A stretch of DNA of 64,000 bases from positions 1,736,001 to 1,800,000 of the forward strand of contig OZ250175.1 of the NCBI GenBank assembly GCA_965238155.1. The letters are read 5' to 3'. This DNA comes from BJGV01 sp964196335. GTDB taxonomy: Bacteria; Pseudomonadota; Gammaproteobacteria; Burkholderiales; Nitrosomonadaceae. The translations under genes and the position numbers were made by a program. The notes beneath the pieces were generated by a model that was not told the DNA's origin, ran no database searches, and worked only from the letters and a program-made list of their open reading frames with translations. Numbering within the stretch: the stretch's first letter is position 1; the number at the start of each line of letters is the position of its first letter. Positions 8,946 to 18,190 of the stretch are shown one piece after another.

Positions 8946-10145
8946 ATGCATAAACTCTGGTTAATTTTCGCACAAACAGCAACGATATGCCTTGCTATGT
9001 TATTTGTCATCTCCACTATGCGCCCTGAATTATTACCATGGATCATGCATAGCGGCGTCGTGAACGGTAGTGTTGTAAACGGTGGTGTCGTGACACTGAA
9101 ACAAGTTGCTCCCGACAAAGAGTCTGCTCTAAACAGTATGTCAAACCTCAACAGCTTTAGTAACGTTACTAAAAAGGTTATGCCATCAGTAGTTAGTGTT
9201 TTCACTAGCCAGGAAGTCAGAGTATCTCCACATCCACTATTTAACAATCCTAATTTTCGCGAGTTCCTTGGTCTTGGTGACCAGTTCGAAGAACAAACCC
9301 AGCGTAAATCTGGACTTGGTTCTGGCGTAATTATAAGTCCTGAAGGCTATATCCTAACTAATCATCATGTAATAGCAGCGGCAGATGAAATAGAAATCGC
9401 ATTAGTCGATGGAAGAAAAGCAAAAGCAAACATCATCGGTTCAGATCCGGAAACCGATCTTGCCGTCATAAAAATCGATATGAAAGGATTGCCGTCAATT
9501 ACATTTGGGCACTCAAATCAAGCCAAGGTGGGAGATATAGTGCTTGCTATTGGCAACCCTTTCGGTCTGGGCCAAACAGTAACTATGGGCATTATTAGTG
9601 CGCTAGGAAGGACACAACTAGGTATTAACACTTATGAGAATTTTATCCAAACAGACGCTGCTATCAATCCGGGGAATTCAGGTGGCGCTCTGGTAGATAT
9701 AAAAGGAAATCTGATCGGAATTAATACAGCGATATACTCGCAATCTGGCGGATCACTTGGTATTGGCTTATCTATTCCAACAGTCGTTGCTAAGCAAATA
9801 ATGGAACAAATAATTCAGACTGGTAACGTAACCAGGGGTTATATCGGGGTAGAAGTACAGGATTTAACAAAAGAATTGGCGGAGTCATTCAAACTTACCA
9901 GTACTAAGGGTGCATTAATTGCTGGTGTGCTCAAAGAAGGCCCAGCTGACAACGCCGGAATAAAGCCAGGAGATATACTGATAGCAGTGGAAGGTAGGCC
10001 TGTCACCAGCTCATCAGACATGCTTAATCTGATTGCAGTACTATCTCCGGGACAAACTGCAACATTTATGGTTCTGCGAAACCAGAAAAAGAAATCTTTT
10101 AAAATCAGTATAGACAAACGTCCAAAACAAATAAAACGTAATTAA
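8946..10145 (+). CDS. Membrane-anchored HtrA-family serine protease (DegS-like)
   Basis: A trypsin-like periplasmic protease with an N-terminal membrane anchor (about residues 6-24), a protease domain and one PDZ domain (about 285-390). The catalytic triad is visible: His141 in TNHHVI, Asp171 in ETDLAVIKID, Ser245 in NPGNSGGALV. A single PDZ plus an anchor in 399 residues points to the DegS/AlgW class, which cleaves anti-sigma factors in envelope stress, rather than soluble two-PDZ DegP. No sigma-E or RseA gene is in the window, so the substrate is inferred only. It converges on tatC across a shared hairpin terminator. Confidence 0.93.
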   Translation: MHKLWLIFAQTATICLAMLFVISTMRPELLPWIMHSGVVNGSVVNGGVVTLKQVAPDKESALNSMSNLNSFSNVTKKVMPSVVSVFTSQEVRVSPHPLFNNPNFREFLGLGDQFEEQTQRKSGLGSGVIISPEGYILTNHHVIAAADEIEIALVDGRKAKANIIGSDPETDLAVIKIDMKGLPSITFGHSNQAKVGDIVLAIGNPFGLGQTVTMGIISALGRTQLGINTYENFIQTDAAINPGNSGGALVDIKGNLIGINTAIYSQSGGSLGIGLSIPTVVAKQIMEQIIQTGNVTRGYIGVEVQDLTKELAESFKLTSTKGALIAGVLKEGPADNAGIKPGDILIAVEGRPVTSSSDMLNLIAVLSPGQTATFMVLRNQKKKSFKISIDKRPKQIKRN

Positions 10146-10161
10146 AAATTGGAATGCTCTT

Positions 10162-10196
10162 AAAAAAACAATCTGTAATGACAGATTACTTTTTTC
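10162..10196. terminator. Bidirectional intrinsic terminator between the DegS-like gene and tatC
   Basis: Perfect 7-bp stem AATCTGT/ACAGATT (10170-10176 and 10181-10187) with loop AATG. A T6 run follows on the plus strand, and an A7 run at 10162-10168 gives a T-tract on the minus strand. It sits between the two convergent stop codons and should end transcripts from both sides. Confidence 0.75.
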
Positions 10197-10266
10197 TCAC
10201 CTCATCAGTATTGTCAACAACGAGTCGACTATCTTCTCTTTACTACACCTGGGTTTTGAAGAACTT

Positions 10267-11028
10267 CTATTCCATTTTATCGCTACCCGCTGGTTGTTGA
10301 TGATCTGAGATCAGCGTAGATTTACTCAAGAAGCCTGCTGCCAGTATTCCTACTTCAAAGAGAAGATATAGCGGTACCGCTAACATAAATTGTGAAACTA
10401 TGTCAGGTGGAGTTACTACTGCGCTTATTACAAATGCTCCTACAAGAACATAGCTACGCATATCTTTTAACTTTTTGACTGAGACCACACCAATTTTTAC
10501 AAGAACCACTACAAATACCGGAGCTTCAAAAGAAATGCCAAAAGCAATGAACATAGTTAGAACAAAATCCAGATATTTACTAATATCAGTCATTACCGCA
10601 ACGCCCTGTGGTGCAAATTGAGTTATGAATTCAAATACCAGTGGCAGAGCGCCGAAAAAAGAAAACGCCATGCCAAAGAAAAATAAGGCACTACTAACAA
10701 ACACCAGGGGGAATACTAAACGCCTCTCGTTTGAATACAATCCCGGTGCAACAAATGCCCATATCTGATAAAGAGTATGCGGTAATGTAATAAGAAAAGC
10801 TGCCATCATGGCAACCTTCATCGGTATAAAAAATGGTGTAGCAACTTCCGTAGCAATCATCTGCCCACCTTGAGGGAGATTCTCTAACAGTGGTTGTGCC
10901 AGCATCGTATATAGTTCCCTTGCATAGAAAGCGCAAGGAATAAAACCAAGTAACAACACACCAAAAATACGCATTAATCTAATGCGAAGTTCAGTTAAGT
11001 GTGAGATGAATGTATTATTGATACTCAT
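10267..11028 (-). CDS. tatC: Sec-independent protein translocase TatC
   Basis: Core receptor of the twin-arginine translocase, which exports folded proteins across the inner membrane. Six membrane helices are visible, and the N-terminal cytoplasmic segment contains SHLTELRIR, the family's signal-binding motif. The frame extends to a TTG at 11064, but the ATG at 11028 gives the canonical start MSINNTFISHLTELR (253 residues). It is the last gene of the his-hinT-tat run, following tatB after about 150 bp. Confidence 0.96.
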   Translation of the reverse strand: MSINNTFISHLTELRIRLMRIFGVLLLGFIPCAFYARELYTMLAQPLLENLPQGGQMIATEVATPFFIPMKVAMMAAFLITLPHTLYQIWAFVAPGLYSNERRLVFPLVFVSSALFFFGMAFSFFGALPLVFEFITQFAPQGVAVMTDISKYLDFVLTMFIAFGISFEAPVFVVVLVKIGVVSVKKLKDMRSYVLVGAFVISAVVTPPDIVSQFMLAVPLYLLFEVGILAAGFLSKSTLISDHQQPAGSDKME

Positions 11029-11178
11029 GTTGTGAAGTGAAATAGATCTATTGGTTAGATGCAATCAAGTTTAAAGCGAGCTGATGGCAAAAATATTTAT
11101 TTATGCTCCCTTATACGACACAATGTCCCTTTCCTATCTACACATCATCCCAATTTAATTATGACCTGATTAGATCAG

Positions 11179-11556
11179 TTACTTGGTAGAGCGGCTACTC
11201 GGCCGAGATGAAGAAGATTCCGTCAAAGGTGTTTCTTCTCCCGTAACTTCGGGTTGTAATGCAGATGTTTGGGTAGTTGCTGCGTTAACACTTCCTGCGA
11301 CTTTCAGCTCATTTACCTCCTCTCGTACTGATTTTTCAATTGAATGAGCTGCCTTTTGTACCGACGTATGTAATTCATTCAGTTCTTCTGCCTCCATCTC
11401 TCGCTGAATGTCATTTTTAACATCACCGACATAACGACGTACGCGCCCTAAAAGATGACCAAGAGTACGTGCTACTTTGGGTAATCGTTCTGGGCCGACT
11501 ACTATTAATGCCACAACTGCAATTACCATAATCTCAGTAAAACTAATATCAAACAT
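11179..11556 (-). CDS. tatB: Sec-independent protein translocase TatB
   Basis: A single N-terminal membrane helix (MFDISFTEIMVIAVVALIVV) is followed by the GPERLPKVARTLG hinge and amphipathic helix and a polar tail rich in Ser, Thr and Glu. This is the TatB layout: it forms the twin-arginine receptor with TatC. The Phe-Asp-Ile-Ser start and the GPERLP motif separate it from TatA. Located between tatA and tatC. Confidence 0.95.
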   Translation of the reverse strand: MFDISFTEIMVIAVVALIVVGPERLPKVARTLGHLLGRVRRYVGDVKNDIQREMEAEELNELHTSVQKAAHSIEKSVREEVNELKVAGSVNAATTQTSALQPEVTGEETPLTESSSSRPSSRSTK

Positions 11557-11650
11557 GGCTTATGAAATTAGAAATAAAAAGAAATAAAATGACAACTGTG
11601 TTCTAAATCAGCTATCAATCTTACCGACTTTTCTCTAAAGCTGTTATCAA

Positions 11651-11884
11651 TCATAATTTTGTTTGTGTCTTGTCCTTGACCTCACCTTCGATAGTCTGAC
11701 CACTAACTTTCTGTGACGAAGAAGAGGACGAGTCCTCCTCATCTGCACCTTTCATCCCATCCTTAAATCCTTTTACCGCTCCACCTACATCTCCACCGAG
11801 ATTACGTAGCTTTTTTGTACCAAATACAAGGACAACGATTACCAAAACAACTAACCAGTGCCAAATGCTAAATGAACCCATCAT
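11651..11884 (-). CDS. tatA: Sec-independent protein translocase TatA
   Basis: A 77-residue pore-forming Tat subunit. The N-terminus SFSIWHWLVVLVIVVLVFG is the membrane helix. It is followed by the TKKLRNLGGDVGGAVKGFK amphipathic segment with the FG-TKKLR hinge typical of TatA, then a Ser/Asp/Glu-rich tail. It starts 8 bp after the hinT stop codon, and so is probably cotranscribed with the his genes upstream. Confidence 0.96.
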   Translation of the reverse strand: MMGSFSIWHWLVVLVIVVLVFGTKKLRNLGGDVGGAVKGFKDGMKGADEEDSSSSSSQKVSGQTIEGEVKDKTQTKL

Positions 11885-11892
11885 TTACTCCT

Positions 11893-12249
11893 TTAACTTG
11901 GGATTGGAATCATAACCGGCAATCGTTCCGTACCACCGCCAATAATATGTGTATGAAGATGATAAACTTCCTGCCCACCTATACGGCCAGTATTGATAAT
12001 AGTTCGAAAGCCATCTGTACAACCCTGCTCCTTTGCTAACCTGGAAGCCAGTAAAATAATCTTACCAAGCAAATCGCGGTGCTTTTCTTCAACATCATCC
12101 AGTGATGCAATATGTAATTTTGGTATCAGCATGAAATGAACTGGTGCTGCCGGATGGATGTCATGAAACGCAAAAACGTCATCATCCTCATAGACTTTTT
12201 TACTTGGAATTTCACCTTTTATAATTTTACAAAAAATGCAATTTTCCAT
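11893..12249 (-). CDS. hinT: HIT-family purine nucleoside phosphoramidase (HinT-like)
   Basis: A histidine-triad hydrolase of 118 residues. The triad is VYHLHTHIIGG with His97, His99 and His101; the N-terminal CIFCKIIKGEIPS is also typical. Members hydrolyse AMP-lysine and other nucleoside phosphoramidates in the cytoplasm. It lies 2 bp after hisE and 8 bp before tatA, a position commonly seen in betaproteobacterial his operons. Confidence 0.94.
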   Translation of the reverse strand: MENCIFCKIIKGEIPSKKVYEDDDVFAFHDIHPAAPVHFMLIPKLHIASLDDVEEKHRDLLGKIILLASRLAKEQGCTDGFRTIINTGRIGGQEVYHLHTHIIGGGTERLPVMIPIPS

Positions 12250-12251
12250 AT

Positions 12252-12578
12252 TTACCCTAATTTCCTTGACGCCTTTTCATCTATCCCCGACACCCCCTCA
12301 CGCCGCTCTAACTCTGCTAATACGTCTTCCGGTCCGATATCATGCTGAGCCAGCAATATCAAACAGTGAAACCACAGATCTGCTACCTCATGCGTAATAT
12401 GCGCTTTATTACCATCTTTAGAAGCCAACAAAACTTCAGCCGCTTCTTCTGCTATTTTCTTAAGTAGCTCGTCATGCTCTCCAGATAATAGCTTAGCAAC
12501 ATAAGAACTACCTGAATCAGAATTCTTACGCTTTTCGATAGTTTCTGCCAGACGATGAATAATAGTCAAGTCTTTCAT
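12252..12578 (-). CDS. hisE: Phosphoribosyl-ATP pyrophosphatase
   Basis: Second histidine-biosynthetic step, hydrolysing phosphoribosyl-ATP to phosphoribosyl-AMP. The all-alpha MazG-like fold is shown by the metal-binding EEAAEVLLASKDG segment and EVADLWFHCLILL. At 108 residues it is a stand-alone HisE rather than the fused HisIE of enterics. Its ATG overlaps the hisI stop (ATGA, 12575-12578). Confidence 0.95.
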   Translation of the reverse strand: MKDLTIIHRLAETIEKRKNSDSGSSYVAKLLSGEHDELLKKIAEEAAEVLLASKDGNKAHITHEVADLWFHCLILLAQHDIGPEDVLAELERREGVSGIDEKASRKLG

Positions 12579-12964
12579 TTTCTGTATATTTCTTTGGGGT
12601 CTTTAATCTCAGGAGCCGCTACTATCCACTGTTCGTTTTTGAGTTTATTGAAGAAACAATTATGTCTGCCTGTATGACAGGCAATCCCACCAACTTGTTC
12701 CACTGTCAATAGCAGAACATCTTTGTCACAGTCCAGATAGATTTCCTTTACTATCTGAGTATGGCCGGATTCTTCACCTTTATACCAAAGCCTCTTACGT
12801 GAACGAGACCAGTAAACTGCCTTACCTGTTTCTACAGTGAGTTTTAACGCATCACGATCCATCCAGGCAACCATCAATACAACGTTGCTAGAAATTTCCT
12901 GGGTTACGACCGGAACCAACCCGTCTTCGGACCAGTTTATTTTATTTAGCCAATTTTCAGGCAT
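12575..12964 (-). CDS. hisI: Phosphoribosyl-AMP cyclohydrolase
   Basis: Third step of histidine biosynthesis, opening the adenine ring of phosphoribosyl-AMP. Conserved motifs are VLMVAWMDRDAL, the YWSRSRKRLWYKGE-SGHTQ stretch, the DCDKDVLL acidic metal site and the zinc-binding cysteines of GGIACHTGRHNCFF. It is 129 residues, monofunctional, and coupled to hisE by a four-base overlap. Confidence 0.95.
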   Translation of the reverse strand: MPENWLNKINWSEDGLVPVVTQEISSNVVLMVAWMDRDALKLTVETGKAVYWSRSRKRLWYKGEESGHTQIVKEIYLDCDKDVLLLTVEQVGGIACHTGRHNCFFNKLKNEQWIVAAPEIKDPKEIYRK

Positions 12965-13009
12965 AGCTTTATAGCTCAGTTTTCAGTTTTTCCTGATTTC
13001 ATTCTACCA

Positions 13010-13786
13010 TTACAACCTAACTTCTATACCCTCCTTCCTCATATATTCTTTAGCTTGACGCACAGTATATTCGCCATAGTGAAAAATACTTGCTGCCAGT
13101 ACCGCATCGGCATGTCCCTGAAGGACACCTTCCACCAAATGGCTCAGATCTCCTACTCCGCCGCTGGCAATTACTGGTATGTCTAACGCATCCGACACAG
13201 CACGGGTTAATGAAAGATTAAAACCTTTTCGGGTTCCATCTCTGTCCATACTGGTAAGCAATATTTCGCCTGCACCAAGTAACTGCATTTTTTTTGCCCA
13301 TTCAATTACATCTAAACCGGTAGCTTTACGTCCACCATGGGTAAACACTTCCCATTTCATCGATTCTGTATTCGTACCACAAACCTGTTTAGCATCTATA
13401 GCCACAACAATACATTGCGCACCGTATCGATCCGCAGCATCAGCCACCAGCTGAGGGTTCATTACTGCTGAGGTATTGATACTTACCTTGTCGGCACCTG
13501 CGTTTAACAACCTACGCACATCGTCAACGTGGCGAATACCTCCTCCAACGGTCAGTGGAATAAATACTTGAGCCGCAACTTCTTCAATTACTTGCAAAAT
13601 TAAACTACGATTGTCTGAGCTAGCTGTAATATCCAGGAAAGTAAGCTCATCAGCTCCCTCCTCATTATATCGACGCGATATCTCCACAGGATCACCTGCG
13701 TCCTGAAGTGCGACAAAGTTCACACCTTTGACTACTCTTCCATTGGTCACATCTAGACAGGGAATAATTCGTTTGGCGAGGCCCAT
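13010..13786 (-). CDS. hisF: Imidazole glycerol phosphate synthase cyclase subunit
   Basis: A (beta/alpha)8 barrel that, with HisH, converts PRFAR and ammonia to imidazole glycerol phosphate and AICAR. The N-terminal IIPCLDVTNGRVVKG contains the catalytic Asp (residue 12), and the second catalytic Asp is in VVAIDAK. Phosphate-binding loops TVGGGIR and IASGGVG are clear. Length 258 is standard. A 143-bp AT-rich gap without a gene separates it from hisA. Confidence 0.97.
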   Translation of the reverse strand: MGLAKRIIPCLDVTNGRVVKGVNFVALQDAGDPVEISRRYNEEGADELTFLDITASSDNRSLILQVIEEVAAQVFIPLTVGGGIRHVDDVRRLLNAGADKVSINTSAVMNPQLVADAADRYGAQCIVVAIDAKQVCGTNTESMKWEVFTHGGRKATGLDVIEWAKKMQLLGAGEILLTSMDRDGTRKGFNLSLTRAVSDALDIPVIASGGVGDLSHLVEGVLQGHADAVLAASIFHYGEYTVRQAKEYMRKEGIEVRL

Positions 13787-13929
13787 AGGGCTAAAAACCT
13801 TTTACCGATAACAAAAACGACTACATGGAAACACAAAAATATTAAAAAATAAAACTCTTTTCTAGGTTTTGTGACTGCTTTCTCAATAAATCAAAAAAAT
13901 TCAATCAGGAAAGATAATACATCTAGCCT

Positions 13930-14676
13930 TTATGTCTTCATACCAAGTTCATCAGCAAATATCTGTGCCTTTCTGAAGTCTAATGTACCTTCATAAATTG
14001 CACGTCCCGTGATGACGCCCATGATGCCTTCAGTTTCTACTTCACATAATGTTCTGACATCTTCAAGATTAGTAACTCCTCCACTGGCGATAACCGGAAT
14101 AGTGAGCTCTCTGGCAAGCTCCACTGTTGCTTCGATATTGATGCCGTTTAACATGCCGTCCCGACTAATATCAGTGTAGATAATAGCCTCAACACCATAG
14201 CCCTCAAACTTTTTTGCTAAATCAATCACATCATGGCCGGTAACTTTAGACCAACCATCTACCGCAATCTTGCCATCTTTAGCATCCAGTCCCACCATAA
14301 TCTGACCGGGAAACGCATCACAAGCCTCATGCAACAAACCGGGCGTCTTCACAGCTGCGGTTCCAATAATGATATAAGAGATGCCATCTTCTAAGTAGCG
14401 CTCTATAGTTTCAAGATCACGAATGCCACCACCTAACTGAATCGGAATTTTTCCATCAATAGCATCAACAATGTCACGAATTGCGCGCTCATTTTCTGGT
14501 TTGCCAACAAACGCGCCGTTAAGATCCACTAAATGTAGGCGCCGAGCACCCTGATCCAACCAATACTCAGCCATGGCACCAGGATTCTGCGAAAACACTG
14601 TGGCACTTTTCATCTCACCTTGCTGAAGCCTTACACAGTGCCCGTCCTTCAAGTCTATAGCAGGTATGATCAACAT
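13930..14676 (-). CDS. hisA: ProFAR isomerase (1-(5-phosphoribosyl)-5-[(5-phosphoribosylamino)methylideneamino]imidazole-4-carboxamide isomerase)
   Basis: Barrel isomerase of the histidine pathway, paralogous to HisF. The N-terminal MLIIPAIDLKDGHCVRLQQG gives the catalytic Asp8, and the second catalytic acid is in YTDISRDG. Phosphate loops QLGGGIR and IASGGV are present. Length 248 is normal. It lies between hisH and hisF in the expected betaproteobacterial order. Confidence 0.97.
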   Translation of the reverse strand: MLIIPAIDLKDGHCVRLQQGEMKSATVFSQNPGAMAEYWLDQGARRLHLVDLNGAFVGKPENERAIRDIVDAIDGKIPIQLGGGIRDLETIERYLEDGISYIIIGTAAVKTPGLLHEACDAFPGQIMVGLDAKDGKIAVDGWSKVTGHDVIDLAKKFEGYGVEAIIYTDISRDGMLNGINIEATVELARELTIPVIASGGVTNLEDVRTLCEVETEGIMGVITGRAIYEGTLDFRKAQIFADELGMKT

Positions 14677-14742
14677 TTTAAGTCAGGAGTAATAATTGAA
14701 AATTTAAATCAAAATCTGGCCAGTATAATCTGAATGCATTGC

Positions 14743-15393
14743 CTAGCAGTTAAAAATTGGCTGCCATTGTACAAAATTCTTCAGTAATGTCAGTCCTGCT
14801 GTATCACTTTTCTCAGGATGAAACTGTACAGCAAAAATATTATCCTTTGCCACTGCACAAGTAAATGGAAAAAAGTAAATACTTTGAGCTGCTACCGGCT
14901 TCTGATCAACAGTTTCCACAAAATAACTGTGTACAAAATAAAAACGTTCCTCTTTTGCAATACCTTCCCACATCGGATGATTATTTGATTGATACACCTG
15001 ATTCCAGCCCATATGTGGAATTTTCAGTTTTTGTCCTCCGGTATCAATCATAGACGCACTAGAGAACCGTCTTACTTTACCAGGTAAAATCCCCAAACCT
15101 TTTACGTCACCCTCTTCACTCTTCTCAAACAACATCTGTAAACCAATACAAATCCCCAGAAACGGCTTATTTGCAGCCGATTCCACAACAGCATCCCGTA
15201 AACCACGTGCATCCATCTCCTTCATACAATTTGGCATTGCACCTTGCCCGGGAAATACTACACGCGTAGCCTTTCGAACCTCGTCCGAATCACTTGTAAC
15301 AATTACTGAGGCGGTAGGCGCCACATACTCAAAGGCCTTAGACACCGAGTGTAAGTTGCCCATACCATAATCAATAATTGCAATATCAGCCAT
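14743..15393 (-). CDS. hisH: Imidazole glycerol phosphate synthase glutaminase subunit
   Basis: Class I glutamine amidotransferase that supplies ammonia to HisF. The nucleophile is Cys82 in FLGICIGLQMLFE, and the His/Glu pair is in VQFHPEKS. The N-terminus IAIIDYGMGNLHSV is typical. Length is 216 residues. It is followed by hisA and preceded by hisB on the same strand. Confidence 0.96.
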   Translation of the reverse strand: MADIAIIDYGMGNLHSVSKAFEYVAPTASVIVTSDSDEVRKATRVVFPGQGAMPNCMKEMDARGLRDAVVESAANKPFLGICIGLQMLFEKSEEGDVKGLGILPGKVRRFSSASMIDTGGQKLKIPHMGWNQVYQSNNHPMWEGIAKEERFYFVHSYFVETVDQKPVAAQSIYFFPFTCAVAKDNIFAVQFHPEKSDTAGLTLLKNFVQWQPIFNC

Positions 15394-15416
15394 GCTACAA
15401 AAAGAAATGAGAAAAT

Positions 15417-16004
15417 TTACAGTGAGCCTTTGGTAGACGGAATCACATCAATTGCACGAGGATCGAGTTCTAGTGCGATACGTAATGCCCGACCAAATGC
15501 TTTAAATACGGTCTCTGCCTGATGATGAGCATTATCACCAGACAAATTATCAATATGCAAAGTTACCAACGCGTGATTAACAAAACCCTGGAAAAATTCG
15601 TTGACCAAGTCTACATCGAATTCACCTATACGGGCACGCACAAATTTGATATTAAATTTCATACCGGGGCGCCCAGATAAGTCTATTACTACCCGTGACA
15701 TAGCCTCATCCAAAGGTACATATGCGTGGCCATAACGACGTAATCCTTTTTTATCACCTATCGCCTTGGTAAATGCCTGACCCATAGTAATGCCTATATC
15801 CTCCACCGTGTGATGTGCATCTATGTGTAAATCGCCCTTGGCAACAATCTTTAGATCTATCATTCCATGGCGCGCCACTTGATCCAGCATATGGTCTAAA
15901 AATGGTACGCAAGTATCCAACTCAGCCTTTCCTGTTCCATCAAGATTAAGATCAACGCTGATCTTAGTTTCCAACGTATTACGAATAACTTGTGACTGGC
16001 GCAT
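15417..16004 (-). CDS. hisB: Imidazoleglycerol-phosphate dehydratase
   Basis: Monofunctional dehydratase of 195 residues; the phosphatase domain found in enteric HisB is absent. Manganese-binding repeats LDHMLDQ-ARHG, DAHHTVEDIGI and HHQAETVFKAFGRAL are all present. It starts 31 bp after hisC and precedes hisH by 23 bp. Confidence 0.97.
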   Translation of the reverse strand: MRQSQVIRNTLETKISVDLNLDGTGKAELDTCVPFLDHMLDQVARHGMIDLKIVAKGDLHIDAHHTVEDIGITMGQAFTKAIGDKKGLRRYGHAYVPLDEAMSRVVIDLSGRPGMKFNIKFVRARIGEFDVDLVNEFFQGFVNHALVTLHIDNLSGDNAHHQAETVFKAFGRALRIALELDPRAIDVIPSTKGSL

Positions 16005-16034
16005 GAGAATTTTAATGCCTAAAGATTGAAAAAA

Positions 16035-17117
16035 TTAATTACCTGACTTCATGATACATTCTTGTAACACCCTTAAGAACTGTTTATTTTCATCAGGCGC
16101 CCCTATTGTTACGCGCAAACAGTTTTTCAGTAAAGGATGGGAGCCATCAAGATTTTTAATTAATATATTGCGCTTTTTGAGTTCTGAAAACACTTGGCTC
16201 GCTTTACTAACACGAAACAATATAAAATTTGCATCCGATGGAAAGGCTTCAACTCCATCTAATACATTTAAATACTTGTTCATCACTACTCGTTCGGCCT
16301 TAATTGCATTAGCCTGTTGCTGCAAAATATCAGGATACTGAAATATTTTTCGTACTACTTCCTGTGTCAGGACGCCTACATTATACGGCAACCGAACCTT
16401 TTCCAACTGTATTAACCATTCCGACCTACCTGTAAGCAATCCCAATCTTAACCCTGCAAGTCCAAGTTTAGAGAGTGTGCGCATCAATAGCAAATTGGGA
16501 TATTCTGAGAGCTTATCCATGAAACTTGAATCAGCAAAAGCATGATAAGCCTCATCTACTACAACCACCCCTGGAGCAGATTCAATAATACGTGAGACAG
16601 CTTCTGCGTCAAATAAGTTACCTGTCGGGTTATTAGGATAGGCAATAAAGATTACTGCCGGTTGATACTTAGTAATAGCGGTTAGCATTAGATCTAAGTC
16701 TAGTGAGAAATTAGCTTTAAGTGGAATGCCGATATATTCCATCTTGGTATAAGTAGCTATCATGCGAAACATTACAAATGCCGGCTCAACGCTCATCAAC
16801 ACTGCACCTGGCTTAGCTAGGGATAAAGCTACAATTTGTATAATCTCATCCGAACCGTTACCCAGCATAATATCCATCCCCATAGGAATTTCCATCGTTT
16901 CACGTAAAGAAGCCTTTAGTGAAACAGAATTTGAATCAGGATAACGATTGGCTGAAATAGTTGTGACGAGTTGTGCAATTTCTTCACGTAGAGTTTCAGG
17001 TAAAGAATAAGGATTCTCCATAGCATCCAGTTTTATCATGCCGGATGATGATGGCACATGATAAGGTAAGAGTCTGAGAATTTCTGGACGGATTACTTGA
17101 TCAAGTGAATTAGGCAT
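16035..17117 (-). CDS. hisC: Histidinol-phosphate aminotransferase
   Basis: Fold-type I PLP aminotransferase that forms histidinol phosphate. Visible features are the substrate loop GNGSDEII, the PNNPTGN segment, the Asp-Glu-Ala-Tyr of VVVDEAYHAF and the PLP-lysine motif TLSKLGLAGLRLG. Its 360 residues match the family. It is the first his gene in this run; hisG and hisD are not in the window. Confidence 0.95.
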   Translation of the reverse strand: MPNSLDQVIRPEILRLLPYHVPSSSGMIKLDAMENPYSLPETLREEIAQLVTTISANRYPDSNSVSLKASLRETMEIPMGMDIMLGNGSDEIIQIVALSLAKPGAVLMSVEPAFVMFRMIATYTKMEYIGIPLKANFSLDLDLMLTAITKYQPAVIFIAYPNNPTGNLFDAEAVSRIIESAPGVVVVDEAYHAFADSSFMDKLSEYPNLLLMRTLSKLGLAGLRLGLLTGRSEWLIQLEKVRLPYNVGVLTQEVVRKIFQYPDILQQQANAIKAERVVMNKYLNVLDGVEAFPSDANFILFRVSKASQVFSELKKRNILIKNLDGSHPLLKNCLRVTIGAPDENKQFLRVLQECIMKSGN

Positions 17118-17165
17118 GACTTCTATGTTATACCCGCATGAAATTTTTTATGACAGATTATGTAT

Positions 17166-18176
17166 TCAGCGCAATTTGTGATTAACCCAAATAGCAGCTG
17201 TAAATAACAACATCGCACCGGCCTGATGAGATGCTGCTAATGTTAAAGGTACAACCATTAATAAAGTGGCTATCCCCAGACATATCTGTATTACCAAAAT
17301 GATTAGAAGTAAATTACAAGCCAAACGCGCTGAACTGGGCAGTTTAAGTTGTCTGGATTTATACCAAAAAACTGGAACCAGTATCGCCAATATCCAGGCA
17401 ATCATACGATGATCAAACTGAACCGTTGCCATATTTTCAAAAAAATTGCGATACCAGGGTTCCAGCATAAATATTTCCGGTGGTATAAAATGCCCATTCA
17501 TTAAAGGAAAAGTGTTATAGGCCAGACCGGCACGGATACCAGCAACAAAACCTCCAGATAGAACCATAAGAAAAATTATGCCCATAAGAACCTGAATGAA
17601 ACGTTGCAGACTTTGAAGCCTTTTACATCCATCCAAGTTGCCATCTGGGGTAAGCAGACTCAGGGCCACATGAAACATAGCAGCATAGATAATAAATGCT
17701 AGACTCAAATGGGCTGTCAAACGATATTGACTAACATGGGGATTATCTACTAATCCACTTTTCACCATGTACCAGCCCATTAGTCCTTGTAATCCACCTA
17801 ATAGAAAAATACCTGCCAGCTTTAAGCCTAATGGTCGGTCAATTCTCTTACGCACGAGAAAAAATAGAAACGGGATAAAGAATACCAATCCAATAATACG
17901 CCCTAGCAACCGATGAAAATATTCCCACCAAAAGATACCTTTAAATTCATCTGCACTCATGCCCTGGTTGATTTTTTTATACTGAGGCGTCTCATGATAT
18001 TTCTTAAAAACTTCTTCCCAGTCACTTTCAGTAATAGGAGGAATAGTACCAACAATGGGTTTCCACTCGACCATGGAAAGACCGGAGTCTGTAAGTCGCG
18101 TAACGCCACCAACAACAACCATGGCAAATACCAAAGTACAGCAAATTAATAGCCAAATAGCGACGGGTTTTTGCAT
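17166..18176 (-). CDS. ctaA: Haem A synthase, COX15/CtaA type
   Basis: Integral membrane enzyme that oxidises haem O to haem A for cytochrome aa3 oxidase. About eight membrane helices are visible, with haem-ligand histidines in EYFHRLLGR, RLTAHLSLAF, FDHRMIAW and ASHQAGAM. The N-terminal VGGVTRLTDSGLSM-EW motif marks the COX15 (type 2) class. It lies between smpB and hisC; no other oxidase-assembly gene is in the window. Confidence 0.94.
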   Translation of the reverse strand: MQKPVAIWLLICCTLVFAMVVVGGVTRLTDSGLSMVEWKPIVGTIPPITESDWEEVFKKYHETPQYKKINQGMSADEFKGIFWWEYFHRLLGRIIGLVFFIPFLFFLVRKRIDRPLGLKLAGIFLLGGLQGLMGWYMVKSGLVDNPHVSQYRLTAHLSLAFIIYAAMFHVALSLLTPDGNLDGCKRLQSLQRFIQVLMGIIFLMVLSGGFVAGIRAGLAYNTFPLMNGHFIPPEIFMLEPWYRNFFENMATVQFDHRMIAWILAILVPVFWYKSRQLKLPSSARLACNLLLIILVIQICLGIATLLMVVPLTLAASHQAGAMLLFTAAIWVNHKLR

Positions 18177-18190
18177 TTAGATTTAAAGGG